Assembly: GCF_023100725.1 (NCBI RefSeq)
Contig: NZ_CP095501.1
Span: 2,666,001 to 2,730,000, forward strand
Direction of reading: 5' to 3'
Origin: Arthrobacter antioxidans
GTDB taxonomy: Bacteria; Actinomycetota; Actinomycetes; Actinomycetales; Micrococcaceae
DNA: 64,000 bases
Position numbers and translations under genes: made by a program. This document shows positions 45,718-54,600 of the stretch, piece after piece. Below the pieces are notes generated by a model. That model did not search any database, was not told where the DNA came from, and saw only the letters and a list, made by a program, of their open reading frames with translations. How positions within the stretch are numbered: the first letter of the stretch is position 1; each line of letters opens with the position of its first letter.

Positions 45718-46532
45718 ATGATCGAGATCTTGAGTCCAGCCGAATTGTCGCGAGCCAGGGAGACCGGTGGGCTGCTCGCCGGGGTCCTGCAGGAATTGAA
45801 GAACCGCAGCAGGGTCGGCACGAATCTCCTCGATCTTGACCGGTGGGCCAAGACCATGATCGCCGAGGCGGGAGCGAAGTCCTGCTACGTCGACTACGCA
45901 CCTTCGTTCGGGCGAGGCCCGTTCGGTCATTACCTCTGCACGTCGGTCAACGACGCCGTCCTCCATGGACTGCCGCATAACTACGCGCTGCTGACGGCGA
46001 CCTGCTGACCCTGGACCTTGCCATCACCAAAGGCGGAATCGCAGCAGACTCGGCCATCAGCTTCATCGTGGGTGAGACGAAGCCCCCGGAAAGCGTCGCC
46101 ATGATCAGCGCGACCGAACGGGCACTCACCGCAGGAATAGCCGCAGCAGGACCAGGGGCCCGCATCGGTGATATCCCGTACGCCATCGGTTCGGTCCTCA
46201 GCGAGGCGGGATACCCGATCAACACCGAATTCGGTGGCCACGGCGTCGGATCAACCATGCACCAGGACCCCCACGTTCCGAACATCGGCCGGCCGGGCCG
46301 CGGCTACGCGCTGCGCCCCGGGCTGCTGCTCGCACTGGAGCCGTGGGTGATGGCCGACACCGCCACGCTCATCACCGACGCTGACGGGTGGACATTACGC
46401 AGTGCGACAGGCAGCCGGACAGCACACAGCGAGCACACCGTCGCGATTACCGACGACGGCGCAGAAATCCTCACCCTGCCTCAGCCGGCCGAGCGTGGTC
46501 GTGCTGAGACGTCTCCTCCACTTTCAGGATAA
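45718..46532 (+). pseudogene. map: Methionine aminopeptidase (type I), frameshifted
   Basis: ATG 45718 has an aaggag site. The first frame runs IEILSPAELSRARETGG ... VNDAVLHGLPHNYAL and stops at 46008. The next frame takes over with DGDLLTLDLAITKGGIAADSA, GGHGVGSTMHQDPHVPN and ALEPWVM, and ends at 46532. Adding one base near 45988-45993 restores a 271-residue enzyme with all metal ligands. So it is a full-length gene with a single one-base deletion. It would be a second MAP; the essential copy is expected elsewhere. Confidence 0.75.
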
Positions 46533-46612
46533 GGCGGGCAGGGGGACTTGCGGCAAGGCCTTGCTGAGGTGGCATACTCGCGGCTCCGAGTATGCCGACA
46601 GGAGGAATTCAG

Positions 46613-46728
46613 ATGTTCAGACCGCTCGAGGAGGGCCCGTTTTCCATGGCACGATAGCTGATCTGTTGGCGGGAGATCTGCTCACAGTGGGCCACCGATC
46701 GAACTACCGCCCCGAGATCATCAACTAA
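46613..46728 (+). pseudogene. arr: Fragment of a rifampin ADP-ribosyltransferase gene
   Basis: A strong ribosome site (aggagg) precedes ATG 46613, which opens MFRPLEEGPF. A one-base loss in the T run at 46640-46643 shifts the frame. In the other frame the text continues FHGTIADLLAGDLLTVGHRS and NYRPEIIN, the front end of Arr, which inactivates rifamycins by ADP-ribosylation. A stop follows at once and the rest (about 95 residues) is gone. Not functional. Confidence 0.7.
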
Positions 46729-46766
46729 GGGCTCACCAGGACCAGGCGCGCTCATCCGCAGTGAAA

Positions 46767-46796
46767 CAGCCCCGACCACCAAGGTGACCGGGGCTG
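46767..46796. terminator. Hairpin between the arr fragment and the DUF1801 gene
   Basis: Arms CAGCCCCG (46767-46774) and CGGGGCTG (46789-46796). It could end transcripts from either side, including the DUF1801 gene at 46876. Confidence 0.55.
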
Positions 46797-46875
46797 CATT
46801 CGTCACCGGTCTGGGCCAGGATCGGGACTCGTTCCATGCGGTCTCGGGCGCCTCTTGCGAGAAGGCACTCAATGC

Positions 46876-47229
46876 TCAGTCGATCACCGAACGGACGATC
46901 TCCGCGATACGCTTCTCCGTGTCCTCGTCCACGATCTCGAAATACCATGCGGCCGGCATCAACTCACCGTCTCCGCCGCCTGCGGCTCGGAAAGCCGCCT
47001 TCTCGGTGATCGCGAGATTAAGCCGTTCGTCGTTGCGCAGCGTAACGAGAGCGGGCGTGCTCGCCGACTCCGCGTAGGCGGGCATTCCGTACCAGATTCG
47101 CGGCTTCAGGGTGGGTGCCGCGGCCACGATGATGTCATGCACGCGTCGCATGACCGAACGCCGCGGCTCGTCCATCTTCGAGATCTTGTCGATCACCTGC
47201 GTCAGGTTCTTCTCGTCCTTCGACGACAT
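46876..47229 (-). CDS. DUF1801 domain protein
   Basis: 117 residues. The pattern KISKMDEPRRSVMRRVHDIIVAAAPTLKPRIWYGMPAYA, then LNLAITEKAAFRA and YFEIVDEDTEKRIAEIVRSV fits DUF1801 (YdhG/Fra-like fold). Some members bind iron, but the role is largely unknown. ATG 47229 has an aaagga site; the frame continues further upstream without a better start. Intact gene within the decayed island. Confidence 0.8.
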   Translation of the reverse strand: MSSKDEKNLTQVIDKISKMDEPRRSVMRRVHDIIVAAAPTLKPRIWYGMPAYAESASTPALVTLRNDERLNLAITEKAAFRAAGGGDGELMPAAWYFEIVDEDTEKRIAEIVRSVID

Positions 47230-47681
47230 GTCACGTCCTTTCGTCAGCCGATGTCGGGCACCGGCGGAATGAAGTTGGCGCATTTGTGCGCCGCACCCCA
47301 TCCGGACATGTCCTGAACTGCTCAGGCCTCTCCTCGATGATTCACGTGTCGCCACGTGGAAGCGCAGTCGGTGGCGTGTACCACCGCGATCAGGGTACCT
47401 GACATGCAGACGGACTTCACCGCCGATTCTGCAGATTTCGTCGCACGTGGAAGCGCAATTCAGCAGACCTTGGGCAACCTGGTTGCCTACGTCGCAGGGT
47501 TCGACGAGTTCCACGTGGCGCTCTCAACCGTGGTGTTCGGCACCGGCGTCCGCCTGTTCGCGGGAGTGGACGCCAGCCGCGTGCCCCTGCAGCCGATCCG
47601 CGCGGAGCCCACGCAGCGGGCGACCCACCTGACCGACGCCGTTCGCGAGCGATTGCTTTCAGAGGTTGAACCTGAAATCAC
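47230..47681. other. Gap at the right end of the island
   Basis: 452 bp between the DUF1801 start and the ychF stop. It carries a 14-bp direct repeat (47353-47366 and 47444-47457), the open stretch described next, and the attachment-like repeats beside ychF. No complete gene was found. Confidence 0.5.
47404..47676 (+). pseudogene. Coding-like open stretch running into the ychF 3' end
   Basis: From ATG 47404 the frame has strong third-position GC (for example DEFHVALSTVVFGTGVRLFAG, THLTDAVRERLLSE) until about 47660. There it enters the ychF-proximal repeat and continues as antisense of ychF. It looks like the front of a gene cut at the attachment site. No ribosome site and no family recognised. 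Confidence 0.3.
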
Positions 47682-47710
47682 TTACACATTGAATCGAAAT
47701 TCGACCACGT
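47665..47710 (-). repeat. Attachment-like site at the ychF 3' end (copies C and D)
   Basis: 47689-47710 is the present ychF end and aligns with copies A and B (identical accacgt, encoded peptide the same). Next to it, GTTGAACCTGAA at 47665-47676 repeats 11-12 bp of copies A/B exactly. Likely the gene-side junction of integrated DNA. Confidence 0.55.
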
Positions 47711-48767
47711 CACCGTCGGACATGATGTATTCCTTGCCTTCGATGCGGACCTTGCCGCGGGACTTGGCCTCGCTCATCGAGCCGGCGTCGATGAGGTCCA
47801 CGAAATGGACCACCTCGGCCTTGATGAAGCCCCGCTGGAAGTCGGAGTGGATGACGCCGGCGGCCTCGGGGGCCGTCGCGCCCTTCTTGATGGTCCAGGC
47901 CCGGCTCTCCTTGGGCCCCGCGGTGAGGTAGGTCTGCAGACCGAGGGTGTGGAAGCCCACGCGGGCCAGCTGGTCGAGGCCCGACTCGTCCTGGCCGTTC
48001 ATCTCGAGCATCTCGCGGGCCTCGGCCTCGTCGAGTTCCACGAGGTCGGCCTCGAGCTTGGCGTCGAGGAAGATGGCGTCGGCGGGTGCGACGAGCTGCC
48101 GCAGCTCCGTCTGCCGCTCCTCGCTGCCGAGCACGGCGTCGTCGACGTTGAACACGTAGATGAAGGGCTTGGCCGTGAGGAGGCTGAGCTCGCGGAGGTG
48201 CTCCATCTCCAGCTTGTCGCTGGTGACCGACGCGAAGATCGTGTCGCCGCGCTCGAGGACGGACTGCGCGGCCTGCATGGCGGTGAGCTGCGCGGCCTCG
48301 CGCTTCTTGATCTTCACTTCCTTCTCGACGCGCGGGATGGCCTTCTCGAGCGTCTGCAGGTCGGCGAGGATGAGTTCGGTGTTGATGGTCTCCATGTCGG
48401 AGCGCGGGTCCACCTTGCCGTCGACGTGGATGACGTCGGGGTCGTCGAACACGCGGATGACCTGGGCGATAGCCTCCGCCTCGCGGATGTTCGCGAGGAA
48501 CTGGTTGCCGAGGCCCTCGCCCTCGGACGCGCCCTTCACGATGCCGGCGATGTCCACGAACGACACGGTCGCCGGCAGGATCTGCTTGGAGCCGAAGACC
48601 TCGGCGAGCTGCGCGAGACGCGGGTCGGGCAGGCTGACCACTCCGACGTTCGGCTCGATCGTCGCGAACGGATAGTTCGCCGCCAGGACGTTGTTGCGCG
48701 TCAGCGCGTTGAAGAGGGTTGATTTGCCGACGTTGGGCAGTCCGACGATGCCGATAGTAAGAGCCAC
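47682..48767 (-). CDS. ychF: Redox-regulated ATPase YchF
   Basis: Obg-related P-loop protein, 361 residues, the usual length (E. coli 363). It binds ATP and associates with ribosomes. P-loop GLPNVGKSTLF, then DIAGIVKGASEGEGLGN, and NVDDAV in the place of the G4 motif, as in YchF. The C-terminal TGS-type domain ends GDVVEFRFNV. GTG 48767 gives ALTIGIVGLPN. A TAGACT box 8 bases upstream suggests an almost leaderless mRNA. The last nine codons (GTC GAA TTT CGA TTC AAT GTG TAA region) are AT-rich compared with the rest of the gene, which fits replacement by an integrated element. Confidence 0.95.
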   Translation of the reverse strand: MALTIGIVGLPNVGKSTLFNALTRNNVLAANYPFATIEPNVGVVSLPDPRLAQLAEVFGSKQILPATVSFVDIAGIVKGASEGEGLGNQFLANIREAEAIAQVIRVFDDPDVIHVDGKVDPRSDMETINTELILADLQTLEKAIPRVEKEVKIKKREAAQLTAMQAAQSVLERGDTIFASVTSDKLEMEHLRELSLLTAKPFIYVFNVDDAVLGSEERQTELRQLVAPADAIFLDAKLEADLVELDEAEAREMLEMNGQDESGLDQLARVGFHTLGLQTYLTAGPKESRAWTIKKGATAPEAAGVIHSDFQRGFIKAEVVHFVDLIDAGSMSEAKSRGKVRIEGKEYIMSDGDVVEFRFNV

Positions 48768-48860
48768 GGGAGACAAGTCTACCGGGCATCGGGCAACCCC
48801 TCGGCGGTGGTGCCCATGCGCAATAGGAGGAATGTCGTAGGTTCCTGCGACAGTGTGGGC

Positions 48861-50198
48861 ATGAGCACAACCGCCGTCCTCCTGGTCATCCTCGCCTTCG
48901 TCCTCGGGTGCGCCGTCGGCGCCTTCCTCGTGGCGCGCTCCCTCCGCCCGCGCGCCGAGGAGCTCCGGGCGGAGCTCGACGACGCGACCGCCCGTCTCGG
49001 GCGCACGACGACGGACCTCGCGGCGGCCGCCGCGCAGCGGGACCTCCTGCAGCAGCACAATCGCGAGCTGACCGGCAAGACGTCGACGGACAACGACGTC
49101 CTGCGGGCCCTCGCCCCCGTCGCCGAGAAGCTCACGCAGGTCCAGCGGCAGGTGGGCCTGCTGGAGCGCGACCGCGTGGAGCAGTACGGGCAGCTCGCCC
49201 GGCAGCTCGAGGAGTCACGCGAAGCGGACGCCCTGCTGCTGTCGACGACGCATTCCCTCGCGGGGGCGCTCCGCAGCAACAGCGCACGCGGCCAGTGGGG
49301 CGAGATCCAGCTGCGGCGCGTCGTCGAGGCGGCGGGCATGCTGTCGCGGGTCGATTTCCTGGAGCAGGTCTCGGTCTCCGCGGGCAGCGACGGCGAGACG
49401 GCGCGGCCCGACATGGTGGTGCAGCTCCCGGGCGACAAGCAGATCGTCATCGACGCCAAGGTCCCGCTGAGCGCCTTCCTCGCCGCGCAGGAGCTGGCGG
49501 GCGCGGTCGACGGCACGGCGGACGCCGGCGCCGTGGCCGGATTCGAGGCACGGCGTACTGAATTGCTGAAACAGCACGGGAAGGCACTCCGGGCACACAT
49601 CGACGCCCTGGCCCGCAAGAAGTACTGGGAAGGGGCGACCAACTCCCCCGAGCTGGTCATCTGCTTCATCCCGGTCGAGTCCGTCCTGTCCGAGGCCCTG
49701 CGCGCGGATCCCGAGCTGCTGGACTACGCCTTCGGCCGCAGCGTGGCCCTCGCCTCGCCGGTGTCCCTGCTCGGCATCCTCAAGGGTGCCGCCTTCAGCT
49801 GGCGCCAGGCCGTCCTCACCGACAACGCGCGGGAACTGTTCGACCTGTCCAAGCAGCTGTACGAGCGCCTCGGCACCATGGGCGGGCACGTCACCCGCCT
49901 CGGGTCCTCCCTGAAGACGTCGGTGGAGCGGTACAACTCCTTCGTCGGCGCCCTCGAGTCGAGGGTCCTGCCCACCGCCCGGCGCATCGGCGCGTTCGAT
50001 TCGGCATCACTCGACGTCGTCGACGCGGCAGCCGAAGGATCCGATGCCGGCGGACCCGGCGCCGATGTGAGTCTGCTCGGCACCGCCCGGGTGCAGCGGA
50101 TCGGTAGCCCGGCCGCCTCCGGCGAACCGGCCGCCTCGATCGACGCGACGCCGCGTTCCCTCACCGCCCACGAACTCCTCGACGGGACGGCGGGCTAG
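48861..50198 (+). CDS. rmuC: DNA recombination protein RmuC
   Basis: 445 residues. One N-terminal membrane helix (residues 5-25), a coiled coil (about 30-120, EELRAELDDATARL ... LTQVQRQVGLLERD), then the RmuC nuclease-like core: RGQWGEIQLRRVVEAAGM, PDMVVQLPGDKQIVIDAKVPLSAF and ELVICFIPVESVL. The core is related to PD-(D/E)XK nucleases. RmuC limits inversions in E. coli. The C-terminal 70 residues are low-complexity and variable. ATG 48861 is the start with the membrane anchor. Divergent from ychF. Confidence 0.92.
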   Translation: MSTTAVLLVILAFVLGCAVGAFLVARSLRPRAEELRAELDDATARLGRTTTDLAAAAAQRDLLQQHNRELTGKTSTDNDVLRALAPVAEKLTQVQRQVGLLERDRVEQYGQLARQLEESREADALLLSTTHSLAGALRSNSARGQWGEIQLRRVVEAAGMLSRVDFLEQVSVSAGSDGETARPDMVVQLPGDKQIVIDAKVPLSAFLAAQELAGAVDGTADAGAVAGFEARRTELLKQHGKALRAHIDALARKKYWEGATNSPELVICFIPVESVLSEALRADPELLDYAFGRSVALASPVSLLGILKGAAFSWRQAVLTDNARELFDLSKQLYERLGTMGGHVTRLGSSLKTSVERYNSFVGALESRVLPTARRIGAFDSASLDVVDAAAEGSDAGGPGADVSLLGTARVQRIGSPAASGEPAASIDATPRSLTAHELLDGTAG

Positions 50199-50255
50199 GG
50201 CCAGGGCGATCGGCCGGTCGCGCCTTGGGATCGGGCGGCCCGTCCCGCGGGACCG

Positions 50256-51347
50256 TCAGTTCAGCGAGGTGCGATCCTGCCCGCGTCCGCCCCGGCCCTG
50301 CGACGGGTCCCCCATCGCCTTGAGGGCTGCGCGGATCTCCTTCGGGAGGGAGAAGATGATGTCCTCCTGCGCGGTGACGACTTCCTCGACCTTCCCGTAG
50401 CCGTACTCGGCGAGCAGCCGCAGCACGTCCTGCACGAGGTTCTCCGGAACGGAGGCCCCGGAGGAGATGCCGACGGTCGCCACGCCCTCGAACCAGGACT
50501 CGTCGACCTCGTTCGCGAAGTCCACGCGGTGCGCCGCCTTCGCGCCGTACTCGAGCGCGACCTCCACCAGGCGGACCGAGTTCGAGGAGTTGGCCGATCC
50601 CACCACGATGACGAGGTCCGTCTCCGGCGCGATCTTCTTGATGGCCGCCTGCCGGTTGGAGGTGGCGTAGCAGATGTCGTCGCTCGGGGGGTCCTGCAGC
50701 GTGGGGAAGCGCTCCTTGAGGAGGTTCACGGTCAGCATCGTCTCGTCGACGCTCAGCGTGGTCTGCGAGAGCCAGATGAGCCGCTCGGGGTCGCGCACCT
50801 GCACCTTGTCGACGTCCTCGGGGCCGTTGACGATCTGGATGTGGTCGGGGGCCTCACCGGCCGTCCCCTCCACTTCCTCGTGACCCTCGTGGCCGATGAG
50901 GAGGATGTCGAAGTCGTCCCGGGCGAAGCGCTGGGCCTCCTTGTGGACCTTCGTCACGAGGGGGCAGGTGGCGTCGATGGTGCGCAGCCCGCGGTCCTCC
51001 GCGGACTGCACGACGGCGGGCGAGACGCCGTGGGCCGAGAAGACGACGAGCGCGCCCTCGGGGACCTCGTCCGTCTCGTCGACGAAGATGGCGCCCTTCG
51101 CCTCGAGGGTCGAGACGACGTGGAGGTTGTGCACGATCTGCTTCCGCACGTACACCGGGGGCCCGTAGTGCTCGAGGGCCTTCTCGACGGCGATGACCGC
51201 CCGGTCCACGCCTGCACAGTACCCGCGGGGGGCCGCGAGCAGCACCGACTTCTCCCCCGCCACCGGCGCAGCGGCGAGCACGTCAGCAGGCGTGCGGCGC
51301 CTGCGCGGGATGGTGGGCATGGGGACCTGAACGGCGGTGCTGGTCAT
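50256..51347 (-). CDS. ispH: 4-hydroxy-3-methylbut-2-enyl diphosphate reductase
   Basis: Last step of the non-mevalonate isoprenoid pathway: reduces HMBPP to IPP and DMAPP with a [4Fe-4S] cluster. 363 residues. Cluster Cys residues lie in [25 protein letters not shown] and [12 protein letters not shown]. The substrate-binding His residues are in [15 protein letters not shown] and [10 protein letters not shown], and the Ser/Asn pair in SANSSNS. An N-terminal extension of about 30 residues precedes the core. Leaderless -10 box at 51354-51359. Confidence 0.96.
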   Translation of the reverse strand: MTSTAVQVPMPTIPRRRRTPADVLAAAPVAGEKSVLLAAPRGYCAGVDRAVIAVEKALEHYGPPVYVRKQIVHNLHVVSTLEAKGAIFVDETDEVPEGALVVFSAHGVSPAVVQSAEDRGLRTIDATCPLVTKVHKEAQRFARDDFDILLIGHEGHEEVEGTAGEAPDHIQIVNGPEDVDKVQVRDPERLIWLSQTTLSVDETMLTVNLLKERFPTLQDPPSDDICYATSNRQAAIKKIAPETDLVIVVGSANSSNSVRLVEVALEYGAKAAHRVDFANEVDESWFEGVATVGISSGASVPENLVQDVLRLLAEYGYGKVEEVVTAQEDIIFSLPKEIRAALKAMGDPSQGRGGRGQDRTSLN

Positions 51348-51353
51348 GCGCCG

Positions 51354-51359
51354 ATTCTA
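51354..51359 (-). promoter_or_regulatory. -10 box of a leaderless promoter for ispH
   Basis: TAGAAT on the minus strand, exactly six bases before ATG 51347. Confidence 0.55.
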
Positions 51360-51408
51360 CCGGCTCGGGGACCCGCGCCCGCGTGATCCGGAGCCGCTCC
51401 GCTGTGAG

Positions 51409-52251
51409 CTAAGCCCTGCGCCCGCGACCGACGGCGAACTGCCCCACCATGCCGAGGGCCACCGCGACGAGTCCGGCGACGATCACCGGCACGCTGTCGA
51501 CGGCGACGGCGGTGCCGACCCGGTGGGCCAGACCGCCGAGGAACACGTCGGCGGCGGCACCCGTCCCCGGCAGTCGGGCCGCTGCGGCGGGGACCCAGCT
51601 CACGGCGAGGGCACCGAGGACGCCGATGGCCACCACGCCGAGTCCCAGCAGGGCGAGGGTGGTGCCGCGTCGTCGGGCGATGATCAGGGCGAGCAGTGCC
51701 AGCGCGCCCGCACCGGCGAGGTACAGCGGCCAGGACTGCACCGCATCCACGACGCCGCCGAAGACCCCGTTGCGCTCGATCGAGCCGATGGCGAGGGTGG
51801 TGTCCTCGGGCACGGGGACCTCGAGGCCCAGGCTTCCACCCACGCTGTCGGCCACGAGATCCGCGACAGGCGCCAGGTCGAGCACCAGCAGAGCCGGTGC
51901 CGGTCCCGAGGGATCGGCGGCGTGCGCCAGGGTGACGGCGTGTGATCGGCGGAGCACCTCGGCCCAGGCTCCTCGATACCCGGAGGACGCCGTGACGGCT
52001 GCCGTGGCGTCCCTGATGAGCGGTTCCACGAGGGCGTCGATCGGATCCGGGAGACCGCTCTGCGCGGAGAAGTCCTCGGCGACGGACGCCGTGAGCGCCG
52101 CCTGGAAGTCCGTGTCCTGACCGAGCGGCGCTGCGAGCGCGACGAACCCCGACTCCTCCACGAGGTTCCGGTCCACCCACGCGCACGCCAGACCGCCGGC
52201 GAGGACGACGAGCGCGAGCAGGGCCAGCAGGGCAGAGATGACGGTTCGCAT
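51409..52251 (-). CDS. Hypothetical membrane protein with an extracellular domain
   Basis: 280 residues. A signal-anchor helix at residues 5-25 is followed by an exported domain of about 150 residues (RNLVEESGFVALAAPLGQD, YRGAWAEVLRRSHAVTLAHA) and then three helices near residues 177-280. The ribosome site gagga precedes ATG 52251. A mycobacterium-like helix-loop arrangement seen in other actinobacterial proteins of unknown function. Divergent from xseA. Confidence 0.65.
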   Translation of the reverse strand: MRTVISALLALLALVVLAGGLACAWVDRNLVEESGFVALAAPLGQDTDFQAALTASVAEDFSAQSGLPDPIDALVEPLIRDATAAVTASSGYRGAWAEVLRRSHAVTLAHAADPSGPAPALLVLDLAPVADLVADSVGGSLGLEVPVPEDTTLAIGSIERNGVFGGVVDAVQSWPLYLAGAGALALLALIIARRRGTTLALLGLGVVAIGVLGALAVSWVPAAAARLPGTGAAADVFLGGLAHRVGTAVAVDSVPVIVAGLVAVALGMVGQFAVGRGRRA

Positions 52252-52442
52252 GGAATCCTCAGGGTGGGGTGGGACTCACGATAATGCCTGCTCGGGCCGT
52301 CCCGGGATCCCGCCCTCCTCCCCCCGTCGGTGGGCGCACATACCCCGGCGGTCCCCGTCGCCGGGGGTGAGGGATGGTAGAGATGGACAGTGCGGGTGCC
52401 ACGAGCCGACAGGGCAGCACCCACCCTGAGGACAGGACACCC

Positions 52443-53744
52443 ATGACGAGCGAGGGCATCAGGGCGCGGCCCGCCGGTGACGCCGGTGACGCGCGGGCGG
52501 CGTCGACGATCCCGGCCACGGCGGCGGAGACGTCGCCGGACTCCCCATGGCCGCTCCACCTGCTGTCGGAGAAGCTGAAGGCGCACATCGAGCGGGCCCC
52601 GGCGGCGTGGGTGGAGGGGCAGGTCATCGAACTCAACCGCCGTTCCAGCATGTGCTACATCACGCTGCGGGACATCGACACCGAGGTCTCGCTCTCCCTG
52701 TCGGTGTACGGCAGCGTCATGGACCGTGTGTCCTCCCCCCTGGACAGGGGCTCCCGTGTGGTGGCGCGCCTCAAGCCGGATTTCTGGGTCAAGACCGGGC
52801 GGCTGTCCATGCAGACCATCGACATCCGGCCCGTCGGGATCGGCGACCTCCTCGCGCGGATCGAACGGCTGCGGCAGTCGCTGGCGGCGGAGGGCCTGTT
52901 CGCGTCCGCACGCAAGAAACGCCTGCCGCTGCTCCCCCACCGCATCGGGCTCATCACCGGCCGCGACTCGGACGCCATGAAGGACGTCATGCGGAACGCG
53001 GCGCTCCGGTGGCCGGCCGTCGAGTTCGACGTGCGGGAGGTCGCCGTCCAGGGCGTGAACAGCGTGGCGCAGGTGACCGCGGCGCTGGCGGCACTCGACG
53101 CCGATCCCCACGTGGACGTCATCATCATCGCCCGGGGCGGCGGAGCCCTCGAGGACCTCCTGCCGTTCAGCGACGAGTCCCTGGTGCGGGCCGTCGCCCG
53201 AGCCGCCACGCCCGTGGTCAGCGCGATCGGGCACGAAGCGGACCGCCCCCTGCTCGACGAGGTGGCGGACCTGCGCGCCTCCACGCCCACGGACGCCGCG
53301 AAGCGCGTGGTCCCCGACGTCACGGAGGAGCTCGGCAGGATCGGCCAGGCGCGCGCGGCACTCGAGCGGTCCATCCGCGTCCTCGTGCACCGCGAGGGCG
53401 AGAGCCTCGCGAACCTGCGCTCCCGCCCGTCCCTGGCGCGGCCGGAAGGCATGATCGACGTGCGGCAGGCCGACGTCGAGCGTCTGCGGTCGCGGGCCCT
53501 GCGGTCCACCACGTCCGCGGTGGACCGCGACGCCGACGCCGTCCACCACCTCCGCGAGCGCGTCCGCTCCCTCTCTCCCCAGAACACGCTCGACCGCGGG
53601 TACGCCGTGGTGCAGCGCGCCGACGGGCAGGTGGTGCGGACCCCCGACGACGTGGAGCGTGGGGATGCCGTGCGGATCCGTGTTGCCGGCGGGCAGCTCG
53701 GCGCGGTCATCGGCGACCCGCCGGCACCGCGGGAGGCGTCGTGA
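52443..53744 (+). CDS. xseA: Exodeoxyribonuclease VII large subunit
   Basis: Catalytic subunit of exonuclease VII, which degrades single-stranded DNA in both directions. 433 residues from ATG 52443. The N-terminal OB-fold region has [28 protein letters not shown]. The core has [17 protein letters not shown] and [22 protein letters not shown], both conserved. The C-terminal part is a coiled coil ending [21 protein letters not shown] 52443 has gaggacagga upstream; in-frame ATGs at 52374 and 52383 would add up to 23 residues. Operon with xseB. Confidence 0.95.
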   Translation: MTSEGIRARPAGDAGDARAASTIPATAAETSPDSPWPLHLLSEKLKAHIERAPAAWVEGQVIELNRRSSMCYITLRDIDTEVSLSLSVYGSVMDRVSSPLDRGSRVVARLKPDFWVKTGRLSMQTIDIRPVGIGDLLARIERLRQSLAAEGLFASARKKRLPLLPHRIGLITGRDSDAMKDVMRNAALRWPAVEFDVREVAVQGVNSVAQVTAALAALDADPHVDVIIIARGGGALEDLLPFSDESLVRAVARAATPVVSAIGHEADRPLLDEVADLRASTPTDAAKRVVPDVTEELGRIGQARAALERSIRVLVHREGESLANLRSRPSLARPEGMIDVRQADVERLRSRALRSTTSAVDRDADAVHHLRERVRSLSPQNTLDRGYAVVQRADGQVVRTPDDVERGDAVRIRVAGGQLGAVIGDPPAPREAS

Positions 53745-53847
53745 CCAGGGCGCAGGAGAGCACGGGCGTCCCGGGCCTTACCGGTCACGATCCCCTGACA
53801 GATACCCGGGCCCGGGCACGGGCCACCCAGCAGATGAGGACCATGCC

Positions 53848-54084
53848 ATGACGGACACCCAGCAACCCGACCCCGGCCCCACAGCGGTGGACACGCTGTC
53901 CTACGAACAGGCACGGGAGGAACTCGTCGCCGTCGTCTCGCGGCTCGAGGCCGGAGGCGTGAGCCTCGAGGAGTCCCTCGCGCTCTGGGAGCGCGGCGAG
54001 GCCCTCGCCGACCGCTGCGAGGCGTGGCTCGAGGGTGCCAAGGTGAGGCTGGCGGCAGCACGCGACAAGGCCGAGGGCAAGTAG
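53848..54084 (+). CDS. xseB: Exodeoxyribonuclease VII small subunit
   Basis: 78 residues, helical, the usual XseB length. The core [37 protein letters not shown] is the family signature. It coats the XseA coiled coil. ATG 53848 has gagga seven bases upstream. It follows xseA by 103 bp on the same strand. Confidence 0.95.
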   Translation: MTDTQQPDPGPTAVDTLSYEQAREELVAVVSRLEAGGVSLEESLALWERGEALADRCEAWLEGAKVRLAAARDKAEGK

Positions 54085-54115
54085 CGCCAGGGATTATCCC
54101 TCCGGGCGCACCGCC

Positions 54116-54493
54116 CTAGGAGTAGGGCCTCGCGGGCAGTTCCTGCAGCGCCCAGGTGTTGCCGTCAGGGTCGGCGAAGTACACGAACCTCCCCCACGGC
54201 TGGTCGTCGACGTCACTCGCGTCCACGCCGCGGCCGAGCAGCTCGCTCCGGGCGCGTTCGGCGTCGGCCACGACGATCTGGAGGCCGCGCTGCGATCCGG
54301 GTGGCATCTCGCTGATCCCCTCGCCGAAGGCGATGGAGCAGGCGGAGCCGGGCGGGGTGAACTGCACGAAGCGCACGCCCTGCCCCACCCGGTGGTCGTG
54401 GTCGAGCGTGAAACCGGCCTGGTCGCGGTAGAACGCGATGGCGCGGTCGACGTCGCTGACCGGCACGGCCACGAGTTCGATCTTCCAGTCCAT
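54116..54493 (-). CDS. VOC-family (glyoxalase-like) protein
   Basis: 125 residues with two beta-alpha-beta-beta-beta modules. The first starts KIELVAVPVSDVDRAIAFYRDQAGF, the second GLQIVVADAERARSELLGRGVD, ending FVYFADPDGNTWALQEL where the Glu/Asp ligand sits. Members include glyoxalases, dioxygenases and resistance binding proteins. The metal ligands are only partly visible, so activity is open. Convergent with xseB with 31 bp between. Confidence 0.85.
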   Translation of the reverse strand: MDWKIELVAVPVSDVDRAIAFYRDQAGFTLDHDHRVGQGVRFVQFTPPGSACSIAFGEGISEMPPGSQRGLQIVVADAERARSELLGRGVDASDVDDQPWGRFVYFADPDGNTWALQELPARPYS

Positions 54494-54600
54494 GGGTCTC
54501 CCCCTCCTCGGTGGTGGAGCTCCAAGCCTAGGAGGAGATGCGGTCAGGAGCGGTCCGCATCAGCCCGCGCCGGGGTCCCTGATCGGCCGACGGGAGGAGT

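Noticed and set aside
26500..47700. Search for an integrase, transposase or tRNA that would explain the accessory region
   Set aside because: No recombinase motif, IS inverted repeats or tRNA-like sequence were found by eye, so the island call rests only on the ychF repeats and gene content.
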